A stretch of 64,000 bases of DNA from Candidatus Parabeggiatoa sp. HSG14 (GTDB lineage: Bacteria > Pseudomonadota > Gammaproteobacteria > Beggiatoales > Beggiatoaceae), in assembly GCA_030378085.1 (NCBI GenBank), contig JAUCGK010000002.1, positions 1 through 64,000 on the forward strand, read 5' to 3'. The stretch's first letter is position 1, and each line of letters starts with the position of its first letter. A program made the position numbers and the translations under genes. Positions 53,680 to 62,967 of the stretch are shown here, one piece after another. The notes under the pieces were generated by a model. That model worked only from the letters and a program-made list of their open reading frames with translations. It did no database searches and was not told the origin of the DNA.

Positions 53680-54015
53680 TTATATTTCTACTATAGTGAG
53701 CGGACAATCAGTTATCGGCCATTGGTTGGTTATATCCAAATTATCACCACCACTCATCACAGTACAAGTAATGGTTGGTTGTTTTTTGACATAATGTACC
53801 AATACATCAAAGTATTGCTGTGCTGCAATTCCTTGGTTTTTGGGATTTGATAAAAAAATATCTAAAGTCGCTCCCATCCTTTGGCAAAGATTCAAGGCAT
53901 AAAGTAGTGTATTTTCTTGTATATACCCTTTTGGGCACACAAGTAAGACTTGCTTTGATTTCTTCATAAAACGGCGCGTGATATCTAAATCTCCAATTTC
54001 AGCAAAGACCACCAT
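53680..54015 (-). CDS. Small Usp-like protein, first gene of the TSUP operon
   Basis: A 111-residue protein from ATG 54015 with a weak ribosome binding site. QVLLVCPKGYIQENTLLYALNLCQRMGATLDIFLS resembles the first strand and helix of a Usp/HUP fold, and the C-terminal PLTIVEI looks like the last strand. It lacks the G-x2-G-x9-G ATP motif, so it may be a degenerate or regulatory Usp-like subunit. It lies about 94 bases downstream of the predicted sigma-54 transcription start. Confidence 0.65.
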   Translation of the reverse strand: MVVFAEIGDLDITRRFMKKSKQVLLVCPKGYIQENTLLYALNLCQRMGATLDIFLSNPKNQGIAAQQYFDVLVHYVKKQPTITCTVMSGGDNLDITNQWPITDCPLTIVEI

Positions 54016-54118
54016 TATCTTAACAAAGAGTGTGACTTTGACAAATTAGGAAACATGTGTTATACAATCAATTTTGTTATCAATAACTCGTCAAAATTAC
54101 ACCTGTTTCCTACATATA

Positions 54119-54136
54119 AAGCAGATTTTGTGCCAA
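54119..54136 (-). promoter_or_regulatory. Sigma-54 (-24/-12) promoter of the Usp/TSUP operon
   Basis: The minus strand reads TTGGCACAAAATCTGCTT. GG (54134-54133) and GC (54122-54121) are exactly ten bases apart, and TTGGCAC matches the -24 consensus perfectly. Transcription would start near 54109. An NtrC-family activator is encoded divergently next door. Confidence 0.8.
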
Positions 54137-54212
54137 CACCTAATAACAGAAATAACACATTGTTTATATTGAGATTTATTGATTCAATCCAAAAAATCAC
54201 TATGTATAGTAA

Positions 54213-54330
54213 TGTTGCAAAATGTAACATTTTCAAAACTGTACGATAAGTAAACATAGATTAAATCTTCAATATCAATGAGTTAAAATAATTTGTTACA
54301 ATTATTAACATTATGTTGCATTATGAAACA
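54213..54330. promoter_or_regulatory. Three 17-bp dyads, probable NtrC-family enhancer sites
   Basis: TGTTGCAAAATGTAACA (54213-54229), TGTTACAATTATTAACA (54294-54310) and TGTTGCATTATGAAACA (54314-54330) share TGTTRCA-N3-TNAACA-type symmetry. The last two are exactly 20 bp apart. A weaker TGT-N11-ACA (TGTACGATAAGTAAACA) lies at 54240-54256. Their centres are about 110-215 bp upstream of the predicted sigma-54 start, the usual enhancer range. The last dyad overlaps the start codon of the histidine kinase gene. Confidence 0.75.
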
Positions 54331-55750
54331 TTTATCTTTTATACTACCAATTAAATTTTACCAACCAAGTCTGCGTCAGAAGATCATATTGGGTTATTAC
54401 TTTATCGCAGCGATTATTATAGTGTTGTCGGCGTTCACCTATACTGAACTTGAGTTTTTAGAAAACAAACTAACTGAAGGGGGAAGGATTACCGAATTTG
54501 TTGATGCAGTTTTAGAATTGAGACGTTTTGAAAAAAACTATTTTCTTTATCGGCAAAATTTGGATTACCAAAAACACCAAACTTATATCAATAAGATTCA
54601 AACACTAATTAAAGATAATCGTGACAAAGTAGCCAAATTCCTTACACCAATTCAGCAGACACATTTGACCAAAAAACTCGAATATTATCAAAAGTTAATG
54701 CAGGATTATGTTAACCAAGCATCCTCTTCTCTTGAGCAAAAAATTCGCCACCTTGGTAACAGCATCGTAACATTGGCTGAAACACTTGCAAAAACGGAAC
54801 GCAAATTTCTGAAAGAGAGCCTTAATCACTCTATAAATTTATTTCTGTTAGCTATAATTAGCTTGTCATTATTTGGCATTGTCATGGGACGCATTTTGTC
54901 CAAGTTGATTGTTCATCCTCTCAAACAGCTAGAAGAAAATATGGAATTGATTGCTACGGGACGCTTTAAAAAATTACAAATTAACTGTCAAGATCGGGAA
55001 ATTCGTTCATTGGAACAAGCTTTTAACCAGATGCTCACTAAATTGGACACTCAACGACGGCATTTACTTCAATCAGAAAAGCTTGCATCTTTGGGTACTT
55101 TGCTCTCTGGAGTAGCACATGAACTCAACAATCCTTTATCAAATGTTTCTTCTTCCTGTCAAATATTGCTAGAAGAATTAGAGGAAGCTGATATAGATCA
55201 ATCAAGAGAGTTGCTAACCCAGATCGATGAGCAAACTTTACGAGCACAACGCATTGTGTACGCTTTGCTAGAGTTTTCCCGTAAGAAAGATTTCAAAAAA
55301 GAATCGTTACAATTTAGTGATTTGATACAAGAAACTTTACGTTTTATTCGAGGTCAAATTCCGGCTGGTGTTACTATCAACCAAAACATTCCAAAGAATT
55401 TGGTTGTTTTAGTTGACAAACAGCGAATACAGCAAATGTTGTTGAATTTACTAAAAAATGCTGTACAAGCGGTTGGTAATAATGGCAGCATCAATTTATC
55501 TGCTAGAGAAACCCGTAAAACGGATGATGATTGTATGGTGAATATTGAAATTAGTGACACTGGTCCCGGTATTCCAACTGAATTATTACCCAAGATTTTT
55601 GATCCTTTTTTTACCACAAAAGAAGTTGGTCAAGGTTCTGGACTTGGGCTATCAATTGCACATGAGATTATTGAGGAGCATGATGGTAATATTCAGGTAA
55701 AGAACCATCCTGATGGAGGCACGATCTTTGAAATTCAGTTACCAATTTGA
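54323..55750 (+). CDS. Membrane sensor histidine kinase, NtrB-like
   Basis: A 475-residue protein from ATG 54323 (an upstream TTG at 54293 is less likely). Transmembrane helices at about 19-38 and 172-192 bracket a helical periplasmic sensor domain. HAMP, HisKA (His near residue 273 in GVAHELNNPLSN) and HATPase (NLLKNAVQAV, DTGPGIP, GSGLGLSI) follow. The HELNNPL form is typical of kinases that pair with NtrC-type regulators. It runs directly into the regulator gene and is divergent from the Usp/TSUP operon. Signal unknown; a sulfur or stress cue is possible from the neighbours. Confidence 0.88.
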   Translation: MKHLSFILPIKFYQPSLRQKIILGYYFIAAIIIVLSAFTYTELEFLENKLTEGGRITEFVDAVLELRRFEKNYFLYRQNLDYQKHQTYINKIQTLIKDNRDKVAKFLTPIQQTHLTKKLEYYQKLMQDYVNQASSSLEQKIRHLGNSIVTLAETLAKTERKFLKESLNHSINLFLLAIISLSLFGIVMGRILSKLIVHPLKQLEENMELIATGRFKKLQINCQDREIRSLEQAFNQMLTKLDTQRRHLLQSEKLASLGTLLSGVAHELNNPLSNVSSSCQILLEELEEADIDQSRELLTQIDEQTLRAQRIVYALLEFSRKKDFKKESLQFSDLIQETLRFIRGQIPAGVTINQNIPKNLVVLVDKQRIQQMLLNLLKNAVQAVGNNGSINLSARETRKTDDDCMVNIEISDTGPGIPTELLPKIFDPFFTTKEVGQGSGLGLSIAHEIIEEHDGNIQVKNHPDGGTIFEIQLPI

Positions 55751-55770
55751 ACATAAATAAATTAAAAAAC

Positions 55771-57144
55771 ATGGATAATATAGGCAAAATACTGATTGTA
55801 GATGATGAATTAGTTGCTCTAAAAAATCTCAAACATGTCATGAAAAAGGAAGGTTATGCGGTAACTGCTACCCAAAGTGGTCAGAAAGCACTGAAATATC
55901 TTGAAGAACAAAATTTTGATGTGGTGCTAACCGATTTACGCATGGAAAAGGTAGATGGTCAACAGATCCTTAAAAAATGTCAAACCCACTATCCTGATAC
56001 TGAAGTAATCCTTATTACTGGTTACGCTACCCTAGAATCAGCAGTAGAAGCCATGAAACAAGGTGCTTTTTATTATATTGGTAAACCTTTCCGTTTGGAT
56101 GATGTACGTCAAGTGGTGAAAGAAGCACTAGCTAAAGTGCAATTAAAAAAGGAAAATTGCCAACTACGTAGACAATTAGCCGACCATGAGGGTGATGTAC
56201 AGATCATTACTCAAGCAGCACAAATGCAAAAATTATTGAAAAAAGCCCGCCAAGTTGCACCAACGGATTGTAATATTCTTATCAGTGGAGAAAGTGGTAC
56301 TGGCAAAGAGTTGTTGGCCAGCTATCTACATCAGTATAGCAAACGTGCGAAAGGGCCTTTTGTTGCGGTCAACTGCGGTGCTTTTTCTGGAGAATTGTTG
56401 GCTAATGAATTATTTGGGCATGAAAAGGGAGCTTTCACCGGTGCAATAACGCAGAAACAGGGTATTGTTGAGGCTGCCAACACGGGTACTTTATTTTTGG
56501 ATGAAGTCACTGAAATGCCACTTTCTATGCAAGTTAAGTTATTGCGGGTAATACAAGAACAGGAGGTACAACGTCTCGGTAGTACTACTCCTATTAAAGT
56601 TAATGTGCGTTTTATTGCTGCTACAAATCGTAACCTTACAGAAGCTGTAAAGAGTGGCCAATTTCGTCAAGATTTATTTTTCCGTCTTAACGTTGTATCT
56701 TTGCACTTGCCACCGTTAGTGCAACGCACTGGTGATATTATTTTACTCAGTCAATATTTTCTACAACGCTCTAACGAGCAAATGAAAAAGGCAGTTAGTG
56801 AAATTGCTCCAGCAGTGAATGAGTGTCTAACTAGTTATGGTTTTCCGGGCAACGTGCGTGAATTGGAAAATATCATTGCACATGGTGTCGCATTAGCAAG
56901 AGGCACTTGTATCGAATTAGAAGACTTACCTGAAGATATACGCACCCTTACCATTAAGACTTTTCGTCACAAAAAAGAGGGTGGTTTACTTTCCTTAGAA
57001 GAACAGGAAACTGCTTATATAAAATGGGTACTTAAAGAAGTTAATGATAATAAGACTCTAGCTGCTAAAGTGTTGGGTATTGATCGAGTATCGTTGTGGC
57101 GTAAATTAAAATCTGATAAAACAAAAGAGGTAGATTTGAATTAA
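55771..57144 (+). CDS. NtrC-family sigma-54-dependent response regulator
   Basis: A 457-residue protein from ATG 55771; a TTG at 55747 overlapping the kinase stop by 4 bases is a real alternative start. Receiver domain (about 1-120; ILIVDDE, phospho-Asp in VLTDLRMEK), AAA+ domain (about 150-380; Walker A GESGTGKE, GAFTGA loop intact, LFLDEVTEMP, FIAATNRNL) and C-terminal Fis-type HTH (TLAAKVLGIDRVSLWRKLK). The intact GAFTGA means it should activate sigma-54 polymerase. It is partnered with the kinase just upstream, and its likely target is the divergent operon with a -24/-12 promoter and three dyads. Confidence 0.92.
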   Translation: MDNIGKILIVDDELVALKNLKHVMKKEGYAVTATQSGQKALKYLEEQNFDVVLTDLRMEKVDGQQILKKCQTHYPDTEVILITGYATLESAVEAMKQGAFYYIGKPFRLDDVRQVVKEALAKVQLKKENCQLRRQLADHEGDVQIITQAAQMQKLLKKARQVAPTDCNILISGESGTGKELLASYLHQYSKRAKGPFVAVNCGAFSGELLANELFGHEKGAFTGAITQKQGIVEAANTGTLFLDEVTEMPLSMQVKLLRVIQEQEVQRLGSTTPIKVNVRFIAATNRNLTEAVKSGQFRQDLFFRLNVVSLHLPPLVQRTGDIILLSQYFLQRSNEQMKKAVSEIAPAVNECLTSYGFPGNVRELENIIAHGVALARGTCIELEDLPEDIRTLTIKTFRHKKEGGLLSLEEQETAYIKWVLKEVNDNKTLAAKVLGIDRVSLWRKLKSDKTKEVDLN

Positions 57145-57300
57145 TTTTGATTTTTGCTTGACATAAATTTAAAGTAAGATATGGAATGTATTTATTGGGA
57201 CTTGGTGTTAACCCAGTGGGGAGGATAGAAGTTATATAGTTATCGCGGGCATAGAAGGAACTAATCGCGTTTCCTTTCATTTTTATTGTAAAATAATATT

Positions 57301-57426
57301 TATAGCATTTCCCGATTGCGTCAGGTACAAGTCCCTTCCTCAATTTAAGGAGGGGATTTAGGGGAGGTTTCGGGAAACGCTCAATTTAAAGAGGGGATTT
57401 AGGGGAGGTTTCGGAAAACGCTATAA
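57301..57426. repeat. Hairpin elements, TATAGCATTTCCCGATTG family
   Basis: TATAGCATTTCCCGATTG...AATTTAAGGAGGGGATT is followed by a partial tandem copy ending GGAAAACGCTATA. Same family as 19213-19308. It lies between the regulator gene and RM copy C; no other feature is seen in this gap. Confidence 0.7.
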
Positions 57427-57469
57427 CTACTATTGTAAAATCTAAATCAATTTAATTTTAATTCAAAAT

Positions 57470-60400
57470 ATGTTTTCTATTACTCAAAAACACATCCAAG
57501 CCTATTATAAAGAGCTTAAGGAATTTAAGCGTTTAAAACAAACTCACGAAGGCACAGTAAAAATCGCTTTTCAACATCTGTTGGAAAGTATTGCTAAACA
57601 ACATAAATGGACTCTCACCCAAGAAAATACCTTAAAAAGAGGTAAAAAAAATATTCGCTTGGATGGTGTATTATTTGATGATGCCAATTTACCACGCGGG
57701 TATTGGGAGGCTAAGGATTCCAAAGATGATTTAGCGAAAGAAGTCCAAAAAAAGCTGTATAAAGATAATTACCCGGACGATAACATTATTTTTCAAGAAC
57801 CTAACCGCGCTATTATTTATCAAAATGGACGCGAAGTTATAGACTTATCTTTAACTGAGCCGGATAATCTGGTCAAGGTTTTAGATAAGTTTTTCAATTT
57901 CCAACGTCCCGAATATGAGCGGTGGGATTTGGCGGCGGTTGAGTTTAAAAGCAGAGTGCCTGAATTGGCGGAAAATGTATTGACGCTTATCCAATCTGCT
58001 CGGGTTGACGATAAGAAATTTGCCAAGGCTTTTAATGGATTTGCCGATCAATGTCGTCAGGCAATTAACCCTAATTTGGCAGATGCGGCGATTGAAGAAA
58101 TGTTAATTCAGCATTTACTCACAGAGCGCATTTTTAGGCGTATCTTTAATCATCCCGATTTTGCTAAACGCAATATTATTGCCTGTGAAATTGAAAATGT
58201 CATTGATAAGCTCACCGCTAAGTCTTTCAATCGTGATGCTTTTTTCGATGAACTGAAGTATTTTTACAAGGCTTTAGAAGATGTTGCTGCAACGATTGAT
58301 GAGTATGGTTATAAACAGCATTTTTTAAACACAGTTTATGAGCGGTTTTTTCAGGGCTTTTCGGTAAAAGTTGCTGATATGCATGGCATTGTTTATACAC
58401 CACAACCGATTGTGGATTTTATGGTTAAGTCGGTTAATGAAATTTTGGATAAGGAGTTTGGCAAATCTTTAACGAGTAAGGGAGTGCATTTTCTTGATCC
58501 GTTTGTGGGAACGGGGAATTTTATGGTGCGGATTATGCGGGAAATTGCCAGCAAAGGTCGTATGGCTTTGAGTTATAAGTATAAAAATGAGTTGCATTGC
58601 AATGAGGTGATGTTATTGCCGTATTACATCGCCTCGATGAATATTGAGCATGAGTTTTTGGATTTAATGGGCAAATACCAGCCTTTTGAAGGAATTTGTT
58701 TAACGGATACGTTTGAATTGGCTGAGGGTATACAATCTGAAATGTTTGCGCCAAAGAATACCGAGCGGGTGAAAAAGCAGCAAGGCACTGAATTTTTTGT
58801 AATTATTGGTAATCCGCCTTATAACGTGGGACAAATTAATGAGAATGACAATAACAAAAATCATAAATATCCGGTGATTGAAGGGCGGGTTAAAGAAACT
58901 TATGCCAAGGATTCCAAGGCAACGAATAAGAATGCGTTAGCTGATCCGTATGTCAAAGCAATTCGCTGGGCTTCGGATAGAATTGGCGATGAAGGGATTG
59001 TCGTTTTTGTCACCAATAATGGTTTTTTGGATAATATCGCTTTTGACGGAATGCGTAAACATTTAGGACAAGATTTTTCTAAAATCTACATCCTTGATTT
59101 GAAAGGTAATGTCAGAAAAGACTCCATGCGTGATGGCATCCCCATAGGTGAAAAGCATACTGTTTTTGGATTATCGGCAATGGTAGGTATTTCTGTCACT
59201 TTTTTTGTAAAAAGCAAAAAGACAGAAAACTGTGAGATTTTTTATAGTGCTGTTGATTGGAAGGCAACCCGTCAAGAAAAATTTGGATTGATAGAAAATG
59301 CGGTAACTTATTCAAAATTGGATTATCAATCCATACAACCTGATAAAAAACACACATGGCTAACTGAAGGCTTGCATTCCGAATTTGACGAATTTTTGCC
59401 GTTAGGTACGAAGGAAACGAAGGCAGCCAAAACGGAAGTTGAGGGAGTGATTTTTAAAGCTTACAGTAGAGGCGCAGAAACAACTCGTGATGCTTGGGCG
59501 TATAATTTTAATCAAAATACACTGATTGAAAATGTTAATCTGTTAATTGAAACTTACAACGCAGAAATTAAGCGTTGGCATAATAAAATCAACAAAGACG
59601 TAGAACTGGATGATTTTGTATTGAGTGATGAGACAAAAATCAAGTGGAGTAGCCGCCTAAAAGAATGTCTACTTCTTGGACAAAAAGCGAACTTTGCCAA
59701 AAAGAAAATTCGTCATTCTCTTTATCGCCCTTTTGCTTTCCAATATTTATTTTTTGATGAGACATTAACACATCGTCAAGGACAATTCCCTAAAATTTTT
59801 CCCATACCTGCCACTGAAAATGAAAATCAGGTGATTTGTGTAGAAAGTGTTGGTTCAAGAATTCCGTTTATGGCTATGATTACTAATAGCATACCCAATT
59901 TAAGTCTAGTTGTTGAACCTGTACAATGCTTTCCATTCTACACCTACAACGAAGACGGAACCAGCCGCCAAGAAAACATCACCGACTGGACACTAAACCA
60001 TTTTCAACAACACTACCAAGACAACACCATCACCAAATGGGCAATATTTCACTATGTTTATGGCTTATTACATCATCCAGATTATCGGGAAAAATACGCC
60101 GCCAACCTCAAGCGAGAACTCCCTCGTTTACCCATGACTCCCGATTTTTGGGCATTTTCAGAATCAGGCGAAAAACTGGCTGAATTGCACTTAAACTACG
60201 AAGATGCCACGCCCTATCCGCTCAAAGCGATTGAAAATCCAAAAGTGCCGTTTAGTCTCAACCTCGAAAAAATGAGATTATCCAAGGATAAAAAACAACT
60301 GAAATATAACGACTTTCTAACTTTGGATGGCATCCCCAAGCAAGCGTTTGAATATAAATTAGGCAACCGCTCCGCTTTAGATTGGGTGATTGATCAGTAT

Positions 60401-60553
60401 CGTATCAAAGAGGATAAGCGCAGCGGAATTATCAACGATCCAAACCGACAGGATGATGAGGAATATATTTTAGAACTGGTAAAAAAAGTGATTACCGTTA
60501 GTTTAAAGACGATAAAGGTGATTGAAGCCTTGCCGGTTTGGAAAACTAAATAA
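57470..60553 (+). CDS. Single-chain restriction-modification enzyme (type ISP/IIG-like), copy C
   Basis: A 1027-residue homologue of copies A and B but clearly divergent in sequence. The N-terminal nuclease has D65 and E80-x-K82 (GYWEAKD). The methylase has motif X (GIVYTPQPIVDFM, near 305), motif I (FLDPFVGTGNF, near 342) and motif IV NPPY (near 448). A target-recognition region follows at about 500-860, then the conserved C-terminal part (DGIPKQAFEYKLGNRSALDW). No helicase motifs. A near-identical 5' portion starts again at 62968, with the same ATTCAAAAYATGTTTTCT context, so C and D are recent duplicates in direct orientation flanking the TonB receptor gene. Confidence 0.88.
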   Translation: MFSITQKHIQAYYKELKEFKRLKQTHEGTVKIAFQHLLESIAKQHKWTLTQENTLKRGKKNIRLDGVLFDDANLPRGYWEAKDSKDDLAKEVQKKLYKDNYPDDNIIFQEPNRAIIYQNGREVIDLSLTEPDNLVKVLDKFFNFQRPEYERWDLAAVEFKSRVPELAENVLTLIQSARVDDKKFAKAFNGFADQCRQAINPNLADAAIEEMLIQHLLTERIFRRIFNHPDFAKRNIIACEIENVIDKLTAKSFNRDAFFDELKYFYKALEDVAATIDEYGYKQHFLNTVYERFFQGFSVKVADMHGIVYTPQPIVDFMVKSVNEILDKEFGKSLTSKGVHFLDPFVGTGNFMVRIMREIASKGRMALSYKYKNELHCNEVMLLPYYIASMNIEHEFLDLMGKYQPFEGICLTDTFELAEGIQSEMFAPKNTERVKKQQGTEFFVIIGNPPYNVGQINENDNNKNHKYPVIEGRVKETYAKDSKATNKNALADPYVKAIRWASDRIGDEGIVVFVTNNGFLDNIAFDGMRKHLGQDFSKIYILDLKGNVRKDSMRDGIPIGEKHTVFGLSAMVGISVTFFVKSKKTENCEIFYSAVDWKATRQEKFGLIENAVTYSKLDYQSIQPDKKHTWLTEGLHSEFDEFLPLGTKETKAAKTEVEGVIFKAYSRGAETTRDAWAYNFNQNTLIENVNLLIETYNAEIKRWHNKINKDVELDDFVLSDETKIKWSSRLKECLLLGQKANFAKKKIRHSLYRPFAFQYLFFDETLTHRQGQFPKIFPIPATENENQVICVESVGSRIPFMAMITNSIPNLSLVVEPVQCFPFYTYNEDGTSRQENITDWTLNHFQQHYQDNTITKWAIFHYVYGLLHHPDYREKYAANLKRELPRLPMTPDFWAFSESGEKLAELHLNYEDATPYPLKAIENPKVPFSLNLEKMRLSKDKKQLKYNDFLTLDGIPKQAFEYKLGNRSALDWVIDQYRIKEDKRSGIINDPNRQDDEEYILELVKKVITVSLKTIKVIEALPVWKTK

Positions 60554-60567
60554 GGAGGATTTATTTT

Positions 60568-60622
60568 ATCGTTCCCAAGTTTTACTTGGGAACGCACTGC
60601 CAAGAAGCTTTGCTTCGAGATT
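60568..60622 (+). terminator. Hairpin after RM copy C (CGTTCCCAAGTTTTACTTGG family)
   Basis: CGTTCCCAAGT TTT ACTTGGGAACG is followed by CCAAGAAGCTTTGCTTCGAG. The same two motifs follow the TonB receptor gene at 62752. It could be a terminator, though no U-tract follows. Confidence 0.45.
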
Positions 60623-60723
60623 AGAATTCAAATTCAAACTGATTTCCCACTCAGAGTTCCTTTTTAAAAAAAGATAAAAGGAACTCTTTAATTATCATTT
60701 CCCTTAACTTAGGAAAAATTGCA

Positions 60724-62712
60724 ATGAAAGCGATAAGTATGTGTATGATAAGGGTTATTCTGGCCATTGCCCTAATTTTGGCAGCGATGCCACTACTGGC
60801 AGCGGATGAAGCTTATGATCCGCTTGCTGAACTTTCATTAAGTGAACTGTTGAATATGCAAATTGATATTGGCTCATTAGCAACGCGGACAATATTTGAA
60901 AGCCCATCAACTGTTTCAGTTATAGATAGAGATATGTTAAAAAGATACAATTTTAAAACAGTATCGGAAGCGTTAAACACAATCGCTGGATTTGCAGTTT
61001 ATCCGACATATCACCGCCGAGATTTACCCACAGCTCGTGGTATTTTGCAGAGTCAATATGCAAATAAAGTGTTGGTTTTAATCAATGGTATTCCGACTTG
61101 GAATTCAGTTACTGGTACTGCAAGTATTAATCGGGTAGGGATTCATTCAGTAGAAAGAATTGAGGTTTTAAAAGGCCCAGCTTCTGTTTTATACGGTTCA
61201 AACGCATACTCAGGTGCAGTAAACATTGTTCTACACTCACCGGAGAAAGAAAATGGGGAAGTTTATATTGGCTTAGGCAGTGGCGAAGCTTTTGCTAGTG
61301 GTGGTAATTATGGTACTAGTGGCGATGATTTTAAAATTTTTATTGCTGGTGATTTGTATGATGAAAATGGTATTGATTACGAATGGACTGGTCACAAAGT
61401 TGAAAATCAACTTGCTACTAGTAGTTTCAATCCGTACCATAATACTAAAAATGCTAGTGTAGTTTTGCAATACCAACAACATTCTTTGCTGTTTAATGCT
61501 TCTTCTTCTGATGAGGCATTTTTTGGTGCTGGTCCAGAATGGCGATTTGGTGCTGGTCGTCCTCATTATGAAGACAGTTATCTGCTTAATTATACCTTTG
61601 CAAAATCACTAAGTGAAAAAATTAATTTAGCAGTTGGTGTAAATTATGACTGGAATGAAACTGATTTTTCTAGATCACAAGACGATTCTATTCGGAATGT
61701 TTGGAGCGGCAGTAGAATTAACAGTTTTATTCGTTCCGATTTTCAGATTAGTGATGCTCTAGATATTGAAGTTGGAGCCGATTATGACTATCGAAAAGCC
61801 GATGAAAGTAAAAGCTATGAAACTCGAACCGACACTACAATAGTTGAACTGGGTATTGCTGACCAAACTGTTTATGAGTATTCACTATTTTCCCAACTTG
61901 AATATAAGTTCAACTCTTATACCACGTTATTGGGAACTCGCATGACTCATAATGAGTTTTACGGTACTGATTATTCATCCAGAGGTACTTTAGTATGGAC
62001 ATTGAGTCAAAGAAATAGTGTTAAATTTATAGCTGGCCAATCCTACCGTGCACCCTCCCTTTTTGAAATTTATTTATATTCACCGGGAAGAGTTGTTGGA
62101 AATCCAAATTTAGAACCGGAAAAAAGTACTTCTTATGAATTAGCTTATTTAACTTCATTTAACAATTTTTTCATTCAAGCTTTGGTTTATTATGCTGATT
62201 ATGAAAATAAAATCCGCCGAGTTGTTAAAACCGGTAGACTGCTTACTTATGCTAATGGCAATGATTTTAATGCTAAAGGTGTGGAAATTGAAATTAAATA
62301 TGATAATCCTAACCTATTTAATGGCTTCCTGAATTACAATTATATCAGTGGTAATGATGGCGATGATGATGGAATAGGTAATTATAATTTCAAGTATATT
62401 CCTCGTCATTCCATTTCGCTAGGATTATCTAAAAAAATTAGTGGGATAAATATTGCTGCTCTTACTAATTATTGGACTGAAACAAGTGGGCCAGTAGAAG
62501 AAGTAGATGCTCAATATTCCATTGATTTGAAATTAGGCTATTCTCATAAGCTATCCTCACAGACTATTCATCATGGCCTATCAATCCAAAATTTAACCGG
62601 TAGAGACGTAGTTTTTCCAGAATATAACAGAAGATATGCTGATTTGAATGTAATCCCGACTGAATTTGGTTATGGAAGGCGGATTATTTACACTTTGACG
62701 CTAAATTTTTAA
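60724..62712 (+). CDS. TonB-dependent outer-membrane receptor
   Basis: A 662-residue protein with AGGAA just upstream of ATG 60724. Signal peptide (about 1-28, ending LLAADE), N-terminal ELSLSELLNMQIDIGSLATR segment, plug domain (about 50-165; VLVLINGIPTWNSV, VERIEVLKGPASVLYGSNAYSG) and 22-strand-type barrel ending in a C-terminal Phe (LTLNF), the outer-membrane insertion signal. The AYRAPS-like SYRAPSLFEIY and NPNLEPEKSTSYEL motifs are typical. The cargo is unknown: no siderophore, cobalamin or periplasmic-binding gene is adjacent. It stands between two direct-repeat RM genes, so homologous recombination between them would delete it. Confidence 0.9.
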   Translation: MKAISMCMIRVILAIALILAAMPLLAADEAYDPLAELSLSELLNMQIDIGSLATRTIFESPSTVSVIDRDMLKRYNFKTVSEALNTIAGFAVYPTYHRRDLPTARGILQSQYANKVLVLINGIPTWNSVTGTASINRVGIHSVERIEVLKGPASVLYGSNAYSGAVNIVLHSPEKENGEVYIGLGSGEAFASGGNYGTSGDDFKIFIAGDLYDENGIDYEWTGHKVENQLATSSFNPYHNTKNASVVLQYQQHSLLFNASSSDEAFFGAGPEWRFGAGRPHYEDSYLLNYTFAKSLSEKINLAVGVNYDWNETDFSRSQDDSIRNVWSGSRINSFIRSDFQISDALDIEVGADYDYRKADESKSYETRTDTTIVELGIADQTVYEYSLFSQLEYKFNSYTTLLGTRMTHNEFYGTDYSSRGTLVWTLSQRNSVKFIAGQSYRAPSLFEIYLYSPGRVVGNPNLEPEKSTSYELAYLTSFNNFFIQALVYYADYENKIRRVVKTGRLLTYANGNDFNAKGVEIEIKYDNPNLFNGFLNYNYISGNDGDDDGIGNYNFKYIPRHSISLGLSKKISGINIAALTNYWTETSGPVEEVDAQYSIDLKLGYSHKLSSQTIHHGLSIQNLTGRDVVFPEYNRRYADLNVIPTEFGYGRRIIYTLTLNF

Positions 62713-62751
62713 TAGAAGAGGAAGCAGACTCATTTCCATTTTCACGGTATT

Positions 62752-62930
62752 TATTGTTCCCAAGTTTTACTTGGGAACACACTGCCAAGAAGCTTCGCTT
62801 CGATAATATACTTGGATAAATTATTTCATGCACGTTCCTTAAGTTTTCTGTTTCGAGAATAACGTTCTCCCGAAATCCAAACAACGTTTCGGGAAATATG
62901 CTACACTCCATTCCCGAAATAAATATCCAA
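62752..62930. repeat. Hairpins after the TonB receptor gene
   Basis: GTTCCCAAGTTTTACTTGGG with CCAAGAAGCTTCGCTTCGA duplicates the motif after RM copy C. A TTCGGGAAATATGCTACACT...ATTCCCGAAA repeat (about 62828-62930) matches 4746-4850. Confidence 0.65.
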
Positions 62931-62967
62931 TTCTCGACAGTATTGTTAATTTTATTTAATTCAAAAC

